From Vulcanimicrobiota bacterium (GTDB taxonomy: Bacteria > Vulcanimicrobiota > Vulcanimicrobiia > Vulcanimicrobiales > Vulcanimicrobiaceae), in NCBI GenBank assembly GCA_027459845.1, contig DAIDGS010000035.1, positions 1 to 40,800 of the forward strand: a DNA stretch of 40,800 bases, read 5' to 3'. The notes under the pieces were generated by a model. That model had not been told where the DNA came from and did no database searches. It was given only the letters and a program-made list of their open reading frames with translations. Both the position numbers and the translations under genes were made by a program. Below are positions 8,275 through 16,684 of this stretch, piece after piece; positions within the stretch are counted from its first letter, which is position 1, and every line of letters begins with the position of its first letter.

Positions 8275-8789
8275 GCGGGCAGCCGCAGGACCGCCTGCAG
8301 TCGACCGCCGACGTGCGCGCCGCCCCGCTGCACGTCGCGCTGATCGAACCTGAAATCCCACCCAACACCGGCAACGTCGCGCGGCTCTGTGCGGCCACCG
8401 GTTGCGCGTTGCACCTGATCGAACCGCTCGGATTTCGCATCGACGACCGCGAGCTCAAGCGCGCCGGGCTCGACTATTGGAACGAACTCGGGGTGGTCGT
8501 GCACGCTTCGCTGGAGGCGTTTCTCGCGGCGACCGTCGAGCGCCGACACTGGTTCCTTTCGACGCGCGGATGCCGCTCGTACACCGAGGCGGCGTTCGAG
8601 CGCGGCGACGTGCTAGTCTTCGGCAAGGAGACGCGGGGTTTGCCTGCCGCGTTGCTCGAGGCCTACCCCGACGCGACGCTGCGCATTCCGATGCGCGCGG
8701 GCGCGGTACGCAGCCTCAACCTCGCGAGCGCGGTCGCGATCGTCACTTACGCGGCGCTCGCGCAGCTCGGCTTTCCGGCGCTCGTCTAG
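8271..8789 (+). CDS. trmL: tRNA (cytidine(34)-2'-O)-methyltransferase, TrmL-type SPOUT enzyme
   Basis: The product methylates the 2'-hydroxyl of the wobble nucleotide in leucine tRNAs, using S-adenosylmethionine bound in a trefoil knot. The 172 residues match the minimal SPOUT length. Motif 1 is PPNTGNVARLCAATG (30-44), motif 2 is FGKETRGLP (117-125) and motif 3 is RSLNLASAVAIVTYA (147-161). The GTG at 8271 overlaps the peptidase stop as GTGA, the junction type used throughout this operon; the extra 17 or so N-terminal residues are not conserved. It has no evident functional link with the peptide genes and is probably an operon passenger. Confidence 0.9.
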   Translation: MSGQPQDRLQSTADVRAAPLHVALIEPEIPPNTGNVARLCAATGCALHLIEPLGFRIDDRELKRAGLDYWNELGVVVHASLEAFLAATVERRHWFLSTRGCRSYTEAAFERGDVLVFGKETRGLPAALLEAYPDATLRIPMRAGAVRSLNLASAVAIVTYAALAQLGFPALV

Positions 8790-8804
8790 CGGCTCGACGG
8801 CGCG

Positions 8805-10010
8805 TTAGGCGCGGCCGAGCGCGGCCGGTTTCGGCAAAAACAGCGACGCGATGAAGGCCAGTACGCCGAAGACGGCGATCGCCGCGAAGACCGGGACCAA
8901 TCCGTCGCGATCGCCGAGCGCCCCGAAGACCGGCGCCATCAGTCCTCCAACCGTCACCGCCAAACCGAGCGTCACGCCGGAGGCGACGCCGATGCGCTTG
9001 GGGAGGTACTCCTGACCGATCACCACCACCACGCCGGCCGAGAGTCCGAGCGCGACGCCAAACGCGATCGCGAGCGGCACGAGCACCGCATACGACGGCG
9101 CGTGACTGCCGGCGACGGCGATCGCAGCGGCGAATATCGGCGTGAGCGCCAGCGAGGCGTTGACGACGCGGCGACGGTCGATGCGATCGGCCAGCGCACC
9201 GCCCCAAACCGTCCCGGCGACACCGCCCAAGAGCATCAAGGCGAGGACCACCGATGCCAGCACGGTATCGACGTGCGTCACCGTAATGGCGAAAATCGGG
9301 AGGAACGTCACCGCTGCGAGGAACGTCATCGAGCGCAGGCCGACGGTAAGCGTGAGCAGCGCGAAGGCGCGCCAGTCGTCGTCGCCGGTCCCCTGCCGAC
9401 GCACGTGGTGGACGCGCGCGCGCACCTCCGCGAAACGCGGCATCTCGCGCACGAGGACCACCGCGACGATCGCACCGGGAAGCACCAGCCAGGCGGCACC
9501 GTGCAACCCGAAGGCGAGCAGCAGCGGCGTCACCAGGATCGGTCCCAGCGCGAAGCCCAGATATCCGCCGGTGGTGAACCAACTCATCGCGGTTGCACGG
9601 TTGGCCCCGGCAAAGTAGTTGGCGTAGCGCGATCCTTCGGGGTGAAAGGCCGCGACGCCGACACCCGAGATGAGCGCGCCCAGAAACATCAGCGGCAGGC
9701 TTGCGGCGTAGCCGATCATCGCCGTTCCCAAACATGCCAGTAGGACCGCGCACGGAATCACCCAGGCGAACGGCTTGCGATCGGAAAAGTGCCCGAAGAG
9801 CGGTTGGACGATCGACGACGAGAGGTTCATCGCGAGGACCAGCGTCGCCGCAACCGCCAACGATAGGCCGCGGTGCGAAACCAGCCACGGGATAATGGCC
9901 GGCAACGCGCTCTGATTGGCGTCGTTGACGAGGTGAGCAACCGTAAGGGTGAGGATCCCTCGCCGGTCGGCCGGCGCCTGTGCGACGCCGGCGACGTTTG
10001 CAGCCGCCAT
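8805..10010 (-). CDS. MFS transporter of the fosmidomycin-resistance (Fsr) type
   Basis: This 401-residue inner-membrane protein has about twelve hydrophobic spans in two halves and a charged central loop near residues 190-215. Family features are the first-helix LTVAHLVNDANQSALPAI, the loop motif PLFGHFSDRKP (about 69-79) and AAFHPEGSRYANYF (about 119-132), all typical of the fosmidomycin-resistance branch of the major facilitator superfamily. Proteins of this branch export fosmidomycin or unrelated small molecules, so the substrate is open. It is convergent with trmL (15 bases apart) and divergent from the uracil-DNA glycosylase gene, with only 11 bases between start codons. Confidence 0.85.
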   Translation of the reverse strand: MAAANVAGVAQAPADRRGILTLTVAHLVNDANQSALPAIIPWLVSHRGLSLAVAATLVLAMNLSSSIVQPLFGHFSDRKPFAWVIPCAVLLACLGTAMIGYAASLPLMFLGALISGVGVAAFHPEGSRYANYFAGANRATAMSWFTTGGYLGFALGPILVTPLLLAFGLHGAAWLVLPGAIVAVVLVREMPRFAEVRARVHHVRRQGTGDDDWRAFALLTLTVGLRSMTFLAAVTFLPIFAITVTHVDTVLASVVLALMLLGGVAGTVWGGALADRIDRRRVVNASLALTPIFAAAIAVAGSHAPSYAVLVPLAIAFGVALGLSAGVVVVIGQEYLPKRIGVASGVTLGLAVTVGGLMAPVFGALGDRDGLVPVFAAIAVFGVLAFIASLFLPKPAALGRA

Positions 10011-10021
10011 GAAGCATCATC

Positions 10022-10747
10022 ATGGCACGCGGCGAAGATTCTCCTCCAATGTCTTTTGTCGAGATCGAGCGACGGGTCGTGGACTGCCGGCGCTGTCCCG
10101 AGTTGCGTGCCTACGCCGCCGAGGTGGCACGCGTCAAACGGCGTGCCTACGCCGGCTGCACCTACTGGGGAAAGCCAGTTCCCGCGTTCGGCAATGCGCG
10201 CGCGCGGCTGCTGCTCGTCGGCCTCGCACCCGGCGCACACGGCAGCAACCGGACGGGACGAATGTTTACCGGCGACGCATCGGGCGACTTTCTCTATCCG
10301 GCGTTGTATCGCGCCGGCTTTGCGTCGCAGCCGCTGGCGCGCAGCCGTCGCGACGGCATGAAGCTGATCGACTGCGCCATCACGGCCGCGGTGCGTTGCG
10401 CGCCGCCCGCAAACCGGCCGACGCCGGCCCAGCGGCGGCGCTGCGCGCCGTATCTCACCGAAGAGCTGGCGGCGCTACCGCACCTCGTCGTCGTCGTGGG
10501 GCTGGGCGCGGTCGGCTTCGATGCGGCGTTGACCGCGCTTGGCGAGCTGGGCTACGCTTGGCCCGGGAAGCCACGCTTCGGACACGGTGCCGAGTTTGCG
10601 GCGCGTTGTGCCGATCGCACCATCACGGTGCTGGGTTCCTATCACCCAAGCCGGCAGAACACCAACACCGGCGTGCTCACCGTCGCGATGTTCGATGCCG
10701 TCTTCGCGCGGGCGCGGGCCCTGCTCGACGGGGCGGCGGTTAGTTGA
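10022..10747 (+). CDS. udgB: Uracil-DNA glycosylase, family 5 (UdgB)
   Basis: This DNA repair enzyme excises uracil and other deaminated bases. The 241-residue product shows the family 5 motif A GLAPGAHGSNRTGR (67-80), which lacks the catalytic Asp or Glu of families 1 and 4. It also has MFTGDASGDFLY after it and the C-terminal GSYHPSRQNTNTG motif. C22, C25, C126 and C141 are placed to hold the [4Fe-4S] cluster typical of families 4 and 5. Two starts are possible, ATG 10022 and ATG 10049; neither has a clear ribosome site, and the later one begins closer to the conserved region. The 3' end overlaps the convergent gene by 8 bases. Confidence 0.92.
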   Translation: MARGEDSPPMSFVEIERRVVDCRRCPELRAYAAEVARVKRRAYAGCTYWGKPVPAFGNARARLLLVGLAPGAHGSNRTGRMFTGDASGDFLYPALYRAGFASQPLARSRRDGMKLIDCAITAAVRCAPPANRPTPAQRRRCAPYLTEELAALPHLVVVVGLGAVGFDAALTALGELGYAWPGKPRFGHGAEFAARCADRTITVLGSYHPSRQNTNTGVLTVAMFDAVFARARALLDGAAVS

Positions 10748-11144
10748 GCGTGATCGTGCGGCCGCACGAATCGATGGCCGTATGCGGAATCATGAGTCCG
10801 CCCCCATCTGGGCTGGGCTTGAACGCGATGATGCGTAGCGGCGGAGCGTCGATCGCTTCCGGCCCGTAGGTCTGCTCGAGCGAGAGCCGCGCGGTGTTGA
10901 CGGCCTCGATGTTGTCGGCGTCGGCCGTGACCAGATACTGCTGCACGGTACCGTTGTTGGCGAAGAGGATGCGAAAGCCGACGCCGTTGGGTGCGGTGAT
11001 GTCGCGCTGTCCGCAGGACGGCCCCAGCGTTGCGCCGCGCGCATGCGCAGGCGGAACCGCCCACAGCGCGAGCAACGCCGACGCCATCGCGGCACACGCA
11101 ATCAGCGGTCGAAGACGAGCCTCCACTCCCCGATTATCGGCCAT
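10740..11144 (-). CDS. Small exported protein of unknown function
   Basis: From the ATG at 11144 the product is 134 residues. It has a basic N-terminus, a hydrophobic stretch (about 13-30) and a likely cleavage after AHA, so it should leave the cytoplasm. The mature part is about 100 residues. It has two cysteines, one near its start (PSCGQRD) and one near its end (DSCGRTI), which could form a disulfide. It also contains an RILFANNGTVQQYLVTAD segment that reads as beta strands. I do not recognise the family. The start overlaps the aspS stop by 11 bases, so it is probably the last gene of the long minus-strand operon. A longer frame exists upstream, but it lies in aspS and would spoil the signal peptide. 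Confidence 0.6.
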   Translation of the reverse strand: MADNRGVEARLRPLIACAAMASALLALWAVPPAHARGATLGPSCGQRDITAPNGVGFRILFANNGTVQQYLVTADADNIEAVNTARLSLEQTYGPEAIDAPPLRIIAFKPSPDGGGLMIPHTAIDSCGRTITLN

Positions 11145-12909
11145 GCGGGCCCGGAAGTGTGGTCCGAAGGTTAAGATCGTGCAAGAGCTCGTCGGGAACG
11201 CCGGAAGGCGCATCCATCATCACGTCGCGCGCCACTTGGTTCTTCGGGAAGGCGATGACCTCGCGAATGGAATCCTCGCCGCACGCCAGCATCGCGATGC
11301 GATCGATGCCCAGCGCCATGCCGCCGTGCGGCGGCGCGCCGTACCCAAGCGCGCGGATGAAGAAACCGAAGCGGGCCTCGATTTCGGCATCGTCGAGCCC
11401 GAGCATCTCGAAGATTTTGCGCTGCTGGTCGGGGCGATGGATGCGGATCGATCCCGAGCCGAGTTCGTAGCCGTTGAGGACCATGTCGTAATGCTGCGCG
11501 CGCACCGCCATCGGGTCGCGCTCGATCAGCTCCCAGTGGTCGTCGACCGGCGCCGAAAAGGCGTGGTGCGCCGGCGCCGGCTTGCCGGTCGCCTCGTCGA
11601 GATCGAGGTACGGAAAATCGAGCACCCAGCCGAACGCAAACTTTGCGGGATCGCGCAGGTTGCAGCGATCGCCGACTTCGAGGCGCATGCGACCGGCGGT
11701 CGCGCGCACCGCGGCGCGATCGCCCGCAAAGAGCAGTACGGCGTCGCCTTCGGCGGCTGCGGCGCCGTCGCAGACCGCCGCGATCTCGTCTGCGCTCAGG
11801 AACTTTGCCGCCGAGGACTTGGTCCCCGACGCCGCTCGTGCGATCCACACCATCCCCTGGGCGCCGTGCGTCTTGGCGAGCTCGGTGAGCGCGTCGAAGT
11901 CGCGCCGCGAGAGCGCCGCGCCGCCGGGATAACGCAGTGCCAGGATCTCGCCGCCGCGCGCCAGCGTCGATGCGAACACCGCAAACTCGCTGGCCGCAAA
12001 CGCGTGGCCCACGTCGGCCAGCTCGAGCCCGAACCGCAGGTCGGGCTTGTCGCTGCCGTAACGGCGCAGCGCCTCGTCGTAGGTCAGGCGGGGAAAGGGC
12101 GGCAGATCGACGTCCAGCGCGGCTTTCCACACCGCGCGCATGCACGACTCCATCGTCTCCAGGACCTCGTCCTGGGTCACGAACGACATCTCGACGTCGA
12201 CCTGCGTGAACTCGGGCTGACGGTCGGCCCGAAGGTCCTCGTCGCGCATGCAGCGGGCGATCTGCAGGTAGCGTCCAAAGCCCGCGACCATGAGGATTTG
12301 CTTGAGCATCTGCGGCGATTGCGGCAACGCATAGAAACTTCCCGGATGCATTCGGCTCGGCACCAGATAGTCGCGCGCGCCCTCCGGGGTCGACTTGATC
12401 AGCATCGGCGTCTCGATCTCGACGAACTCGCGCGCGTCGAAAAAGTCGCGAATGGCCTTGACGATGCGATGGCGCATGCGCAGGTTGCGCTGCATGCGCG
12501 GGCGGCGCAAATCCAGATAGCGATACTCCAGGCGCAGGTTTTCGTCGACCGCGTCGTCGGCGTTCACCTGAAACGGCGGTACTTCGGAGCGGTTGAGCAC
12601 CTCGAGTCGCGCAACGCCGACCTCCACGTCGCCGGTTCCCAACCGCGGATTCTGGGTGCCGTCGGGGCGGCGGCGCACGGTGCCGCAGACGCGGATCACG
12701 TCCTCGTGGCGCAATCGTTCGGCGGTCGCGAAGTGGTCCTGCTCGGGAGCGAAGACGATCTGCGTCACGCCTTCCCAGTCGCGCAAGTCGACGAAGATCA
12801 GCCCGCCGTGATCGCGCCGGCGATTCACCCAGCCGTCGAGTTCTACCGTCCGGCCCTCGTCGCCGGCGCGCAGCGCACCGCACGACGTTCGCATCCCCCG
12901 CTCAGTCAT
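11134..12909 (-). CDS. aspS: Aspartyl-tRNA synthetase, probably non-discriminating
   Basis: This class II synthetase of 591 residues has the bacterial layout: anticodon-binding OB domain (1-105), catalytic domain with motif 2 MRDEDLRADRQPEFTQVD, inserted GAD domain (about 285-410) and motif 3 GMALGIDRIAM followed by EDSIREVIAFPK. Two OB-domain positions separate enzymes that charge only tRNA-Asp from those that also charge tRNA-Asn. Here they are H34 (RRRDHGG) and G84 (RPDGTQNP), the pair found in non-discriminating enzymes, instead of Leu and Lys. Asn-tRNA would then be made through the GatCAB amidotransferase. The start overlaps the upstream glycosyltransferase gene by 8 bases. Confidence 0.96.
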   Translation of the reverse strand: MTERGMRTSCGALRAGDEGRTVELDGWVNRRRDHGGLIFVDLRDWEGVTQIVFAPEQDHFATAERLRHEDVIRVCGTVRRRPDGTQNPRLGTGDVEVGVARLEVLNRSEVPPFQVNADDAVDENLRLEYRYLDLRRPRMQRNLRMRHRIVKAIRDFFDAREFVEIETPMLIKSTPEGARDYLVPSRMHPGSFYALPQSPQMLKQILMVAGFGRYLQIARCMRDEDLRADRQPEFTQVDVEMSFVTQDEVLETMESCMRAVWKAALDVDLPPFPRLTYDEALRRYGSDKPDLRFGLELADVGHAFAASEFAVFASTLARGGEILALRYPGGAALSRRDFDALTELAKTHGAQGMVWIARAASGTKSSAAKFLSADEIAAVCDGAAAAEGDAVLLFAGDRAAVRATAGRMRLEVGDRCNLRDPAKFAFGWVLDFPYLDLDEATGKPAPAHHAFSAPVDDHWELIERDPMAVRAQHYDMVLNGYELGSGSIRIHRPDQQRKIFEMLGLDDAEIEARFGFFIRALGYGAPPHGGMALGIDRIAMLACGEDSIREVIAFPKNQVARDVMMDAPSGVPDELLHDLNLRTTLPGPHGR

Positions 12910-13804
12910 GATCGCGTAGAGCCTCCTTGATTCCCGAAACGTAATGGTACTGTTGCACGATGTCGCGCGCCAGCTTGGAACGCGGCGCGCGAGCGTCCAA
13001 GTAGCCGAGCAACGGCGGAACGCGGGTCAGCAGCGCGTGCGCGCCGAGCGAAACCGCGGTCATACCGAGCCGCAGCTTGACCTCGAAACGCGGGTGTTTG
13101 CGGTAAAAACGCACCGTCGAACGACCGGCCAGGCGCATCTTGGTCTTTTGATCGTCGTGCGGGACGTCCTGGCAGTGGTAGTTTACGGCCAACGGTTCGT
13201 AGAGAATGTCGATGCCGGCCGTCTGCAGCCGAAAACCGAGCTCCAAGTCTTCGTGTCCGTAGCCGGTAAAGCTCTCGTCGAAGCAACCGACGCGCAGCAG
13301 GTCGTCGCGGCGTACCGAGGCATTGCCGGTTAAAAAGTACAGCCACGACAGCCGCTTGCGCGTCGGCGGATGCAGCGATCCGCGCGCAGCCGGATGATCG
13401 CGCTTGTAGGCGTAGTCGGCCAGGTCGCGCACTTGAACCTCCAGGCCGACCACGGCAACGTTGCGGCGCGCGCGATGATGCGCTAGGTGACGCGACAGTA
13501 AGTCCGGCGACGCGAGAATGTCGGCGTCGTTGAAGAGCACGATCGCGCCGACCGCCGCGCGAATGCCGGCGTTGCGTGCCGCGGCCCGGCCGCCATAGGC
13601 CGCCGGCAGGTGGCGGACGTTGGGATGGCGCTCGCCGAGATCGCGCAGAAACTCGGCCGTTCCGTCGGTCGAGTTGGAGTCGGCGATCAACACCTCGTAG
13701 CGGTCGGGCGGCAGGTCTTGCGCGAGCAGCGTCGGCAGCACCTCGGCCAGCGTCTCGAGGCGATTGTAGGTGGGAACGACGACCGAAACTTTCATCATAG
13801 TCAT
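12902..13804 (-). CDS. Family 2 glycosyltransferase (third GT2 of the cluster)
   Basis: The product is a 300-residue GT-A fold enzyme. It begins with KVSVVVPTYNR and has IADSNSTDGTAEFL for nucleotide binding, GRAAARNAGIRAA and the metal-binding FNDADI (DxD equivalent). In the acceptor region it has GCFDESFTGYGHEDLELGFR, where the ED pair supplies the likely catalytic base. The C-terminal 80 residues are basic with an amphipathic stretch and may touch the membrane. Start ATG 13804 overlaps the GT9 stop as ATGA, typical of this operon. Donor and acceptor sugars cannot be read. The context of ADP-heptose genes suggests assembly of a cell-surface glycan on the cytoplasmic face. Confidence 0.88.
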   Translation of the reverse strand: MTMMKVSVVVPTYNRLETLAEVLPTLLAQDLPPDRYEVLIADSNSTDGTAEFLRDLGERHPNVRHLPAAYGGRAAARNAGIRAAVGAIVLFNDADILASPDLLSRHLAHHRARRNVAVVGLEVQVRDLADYAYKRDHPAARGSLHPPTRKRLSWLYFLTGNASVRRDDLLRVGCFDESFTGYGHEDLELGFRLQTAGIDILYEPLAVNYHCQDVPHDDQKTKMRLAGRSTVRFYRKHPRFEVKLRLGMTAVSLGAHALLTRVPPLLGYLDARAPRSKLARDIVQQYHYVSGIKEALRDHD

Positions 13805-14781
13805 GCGATCAGCCGGCGCACGCCCGCGACGACCTCGTCGCGAAAGCATGCCAAGGAGCGCTCGTCCGCGTCAAGCGGTTTTCGTACGAGGACGTGAGGA
13901 ACGCCGTACGGCGCCCACTCCTGGGAGTTCAACCGGAAGTAGCGATGTTCAAAGGCAACCAGCGTGGGCCTTCGTACCGCGCTTGCGACGTGAGTCGCAC
14001 CGGTGTCGACGGTGACGACGCAACGCGCCCGCTCGAAGACCGCCGCCCACGCGAAGAAGGGCAGCCCGACGAACGTGCGCTCGGCAACGTCCGGCTGCTG
14101 GAACGGCTGCGCGGCGGCCGCACACTCGGGCGCCAGCGTCAAGACCACCGGGCCGAGGGCGCGCAGCCGCCGGGCCAACTCGAGGGTGCTGGCGACGGTA
14201 CTGCCGCCTGCGAACCAGCGCGCCCCGAGGTGCATCACGATCGGATCGGCGGGCAGATCGGCGCAGACCGCGCGGTCTTCGTCGGTCAGATCGAGGCGCA
14301 GCGCAGCCACGCGCCGGTGTGCGCCGGCGAGCTCGACCAAATCGAGCAACTGGTCGACCTCGTGGCGCACCCGCCGCTGCGGAAACCGGTCGCTCAGTTC
14401 CGGATCGGCCTCCGATACCATCACCCGGTTGAGGAACATCCGCGCTGTCAGCCGCGCCAGCCAGCGGCGTTCGTAGGTATACCCGACGCGCAGCGGCGCG
14501 GCGGTCGCTCCGACGATCTGCAGGTCGATCGCGCGCGGTGCCAGCGCGACCGCGATGTCGCAGCCGCGAAAGCGCGTTCCCACCACGCGCGGCTTGACCG
14601 CGCGCGGCAACACCACCAGTTCGTCGATGTCGGTGTTGCGCTCGAGCACCACGCGATTATAGGCGCTGGTCACCGCCGTGATGCGCGCATCCGGAAACGA
14701 ACGGCGCACGGTGGCGATGGCGGGCGTCGAGAGGATGAGGTCGCCGATCCGATCGGTGCGCGAGAGCAGGATGCGCATCAT
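13801..14781 (-). CDS. Family 9 glycosyltransferase, heptosyltransferase-like
   Basis: GT9 enzymes transfer L-glycero-D-manno-heptose from ADP-heptose to LPS core or related glycans. The 326-residue product starts with the family signature RILLSRTDRIGDLILSTPAI, containing the conserved Asp (D13). It has a two-lobed GT-B layout, with MHLGARWFAGG opening the second lobe and the nucleotide-binding VDTGATHVASAVRRPTLVAFE near residue 265. The stop overlaps the next GT2 start by four bases, and its own ATG at 14781 overlaps the preceding GT2 stop, so the pair is probably translationally coupled. Which heptose position it fills is unknown. Confidence 0.88.
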   Translation of the reverse strand: MMRILLSRTDRIGDLILSTPAIATVRRSFPDARITAVTSAYNRVVLERNTDIDELVVLPRAVKPRVVGTRFRGCDIAVALAPRAIDLQIVGATAAPLRVGYTYERRWLARLTARMFLNRVMVSEADPELSDRFPQRRVRHEVDQLLDLVELAGAHRRVAALRLDLTDEDRAVCADLPADPIVMHLGARWFAGGSTVASTLELARRLRALGPVVLTLAPECAAAAQPFQQPDVAERTFVGLPFFAWAAVFERARCVVTVDTGATHVASAVRRPTLVAFEHRYFRLNSQEWAPYGVPHVLVRKPLDADERSLACFRDEVVAGVRRLIA

Positions 14782-15674
14782 GGCGCAAGCGCGCGTTCCA
14801 GCTCGTCGAAATACTCGGCGGCGATCAAGGCGCGCAGCGCGCGACGTTCGCTGCGCGCGAGCGCGCGATCGGCGCCGAGATCGCCGATCCGCCGGCGCAG
14901 TGACGCGCTGCGACCGCGCAGGTGATGGTAGCCGCGCTGTACGGGATTGATCCCGGTGGCCAGGTAGCTGCGCCAGTGAGGATGCCGTCGTACCAGTTGC
15001 ACCGCCGTGCGCGCCTGGGCGCGCGCCTGCGCCAACATCTTCTCCACGTCACGCGCGCGTGGCGCCGGCTTCCAGTGGTAGGCGAGGGCCCGCGGATTGA
15101 AGACCGCGCGAACGCCGGCGAAGCGCAGACGCAAGCCGACATCGATGTCTTCCCAACCGTACTCCGCGAAGCTCTCGTCGAACCCACCGATGTCGCGAAT
15201 CGTCTGCAGCGGTACCGAGACGTTGGTCGTCCAAAAAAAGTTCCCGCTATAGTCGGTGATGCGCCATACGGGTGGCGGCAGTTCGTCGAAACTCTCCACG
15301 TTGATCGCGCCGCCGCGCACGATGGCCTTGGGACGTGCGTCGCCGGCGCGCAGGTGTTCTTCGAGAAAGTTCGGCAACGGCAGCACGTCGTCGTCGATGA
15401 AGACGATGCGTTCGCCGCGGGCGCGTGCGATCCCGACGTTACGCCCCTTCGCCAGGCCGGCATTGGCCTGATCCACCACGACGAAGCGTGCGGTGGCGCG
15501 CTCGGCCGCACGGGCGATCACCGCGGCGGTCGCGTCGGTCGATCCGTCGTTGACGAGCACGACCTCGTACTCCTGCGCGGCGACGGTCTGCTCGAAGGCC
15601 GCGTCCAGCACCCGTTCGAGCAACGCAGCGCGATTGTAGGTGCACAGCTGTAGAGTGATGCGCCGATCGATCAT
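14778..15674 (-). CDS. Family 2 glycosyltransferase (second GT2 of the cluster)
   Basis: The 298-residue GT-A enzyme begins RRITLQLCTYNRAALLERVL. It contains LVNDGSTDATA (nucleotide loop), GLAKGRNVGIARARG, the metal-binding FIDDDVLPLP and GGFDESFAEYGWEDIDVGLRL with the catalytic-base ED pair. A basic C-terminal tail of about 75 residues follows. It resembles the other two GT2 proteins of this run, particularly in the FDE(S/A)F..YG.ED block, so the three may come from duplication. I chose the ATG at 15674 because it overlaps the GT9 stop as ATGA and begins right at the conserved first strand; the longer frame upstream is spurious. Confidence 0.88.
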   Translation of the reverse strand: MIDRRITLQLCTYNRAALLERVLDAAFEQTVAAQEYEVVLVNDGSTDATAAVIARAAERATARFVVVDQANAGLAKGRNVGIARARGERIVFIDDDVLPLPNFLEEHLRAGDARPKAIVRGGAINVESFDELPPPVWRITDYSGNFFWTTNVSVPLQTIRDIGGFDESFAEYGWEDIDVGLRLRFAGVRAVFNPRALAYHWKPAPRARDVEKMLAQARAQARTAVQLVRRHPHWRSYLATGINPVQRGYHHLRGRSASLRRRIGDLGADRALARSERRALRALIAAEYFDELERALAP

Positions 15675-16684
15675 CCAAGCAACCGATCGAGGGCGGCCAG
15701 CGTTTGCGACACATCGAGTGCTTCGATGCAGGCGTAGTCGGCACACCTTTCCTTGGTATCGCCGGTATGGCAACGAAAGCTCGGCCGCACGACCGCGACC
15801 GCGCGACCCTGCGGTGCCCAGCGATCGGGAAAGTCGCTCTGAAACGGAAATATTCCCAAAGTCGGCGTACCGACCGCCGCGGCGACGTGCATCGACCCGG
15901 TGGTGATTCCGATCCAGGCCGCCGCTCGCGCCGCGAGCGCGCCGAAGCCGCCGATATCGAGCTGCCCGGCGACCGAGCGGACGCGCGGCTCGCCGGCCTC
16001 CGACGCGATCCGCGCTGCGATCGCGGCTTCGCGTGGGCTCCCGCTCACCAGCACCGCGCTCCCGCGCTGCGCCAGCGCACGTGCCAAACGCACCCAGCCG
16101 CCGGTCGGCCAGTGCGAACGCTGCGACGCGATCGCATTACACGGATTGAGGATGACGAAGCGCGCCGCGGCCAAGCCGCACCGATCGAGCACGGCCGCCG
16201 CCGCGTGCGCGTCGGCCGCGGTCGGCTCGAAGCTCGGGATGCGCGCGTCGGTGGAAGCGCCGAGCGCGCGCGCATAGTCCAGGAGGACGTCGACCCAGGG
16301 CGACGTAACGTCGCCGCATTCGCTGCGCACGTCGACGCGATGGGTGAATCGGTAGGAGTAGAACCGGCGAGACTGCCCCACGCGCACGGGAATGCGCGCC
16401 GCCTGCAGCGCGCGGGCGATGCGCTCAGTCGCCCAGGTCACGACGGCCGCATCGTAGCTCCGCGCGGCCAGCAGGTCGCGCAGCCTGCCGATCGCGGCGC
16501 CGTCGTCGCACAGCACGGTATCGACGTCCCGGCTGTGCATCAGCGCGTCGCGATGGCCGGGGAGCGTCACGGCGTCAACCACCCCAAAGCGCCCGCGCAG
16601 TGCCCGAGCGACGACCGATGCGACCAACGAGTCGCCGATCCCCCCGCCGGCGCAGCAGAGCAGCGCGCGCTCGCCTACGCTCAC
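15671..16684 (-). CDS. Family 9 glycosyltransferase, heptosyltransferase-like (second GT9)
   Basis: From GTG 16684, which overlaps the upstream stop as GTGA, the product is 337 residues. The N-terminal lobe has LLCCAGGGIGDSLVASVVARAL in place of the usual R.GDxL signature. The second lobe begins FVILNPCNA and ends with IGITTGSMHVAAAVGTPTLGIF, the nucleotide-binding part of GT9. Close to the C-terminus is a cysteine-rich CHTGDTKERCADYACIEAL block, present in a subset of GT9 proteins and possibly binding a metal. The divergent first motif means the donor may not be ADP-heptose. Confidence 0.82.
   Translation of the reverse strand: MSVGERALLCCAGGGIGDSLVASVVARALRGRFGVVDAVTLPGHRDALMHSRDVDTVLCDDGAAIGRLRDLLAARSYDAAVVTWATERIARALQAARIPVRVGQSRRFYSYRFTHRVDVRSECGDVTSPWVDVLLDYARALGASTDARIPSFEPTAADAHAAAAVLDRCGLAAARFVILNPCNAIASQRSHWPTGGWVRLARALAQRGSAVLVSGSPREAAIAARIASEAGEPRVRSVAGQLDIGGFGALAARAAAWIGITTGSMHVAAAVGTPTLGIFPFQSDFPDRWAPQGRAVAVVRPSFRCHTGDTKERCADYACIEALDVSQTLAALDRLLG

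Noticed and set aside
10894-12930. A 678-codon open frame opposite aspS
   Set aside because: It mirrors aspS codons and has no motifs.
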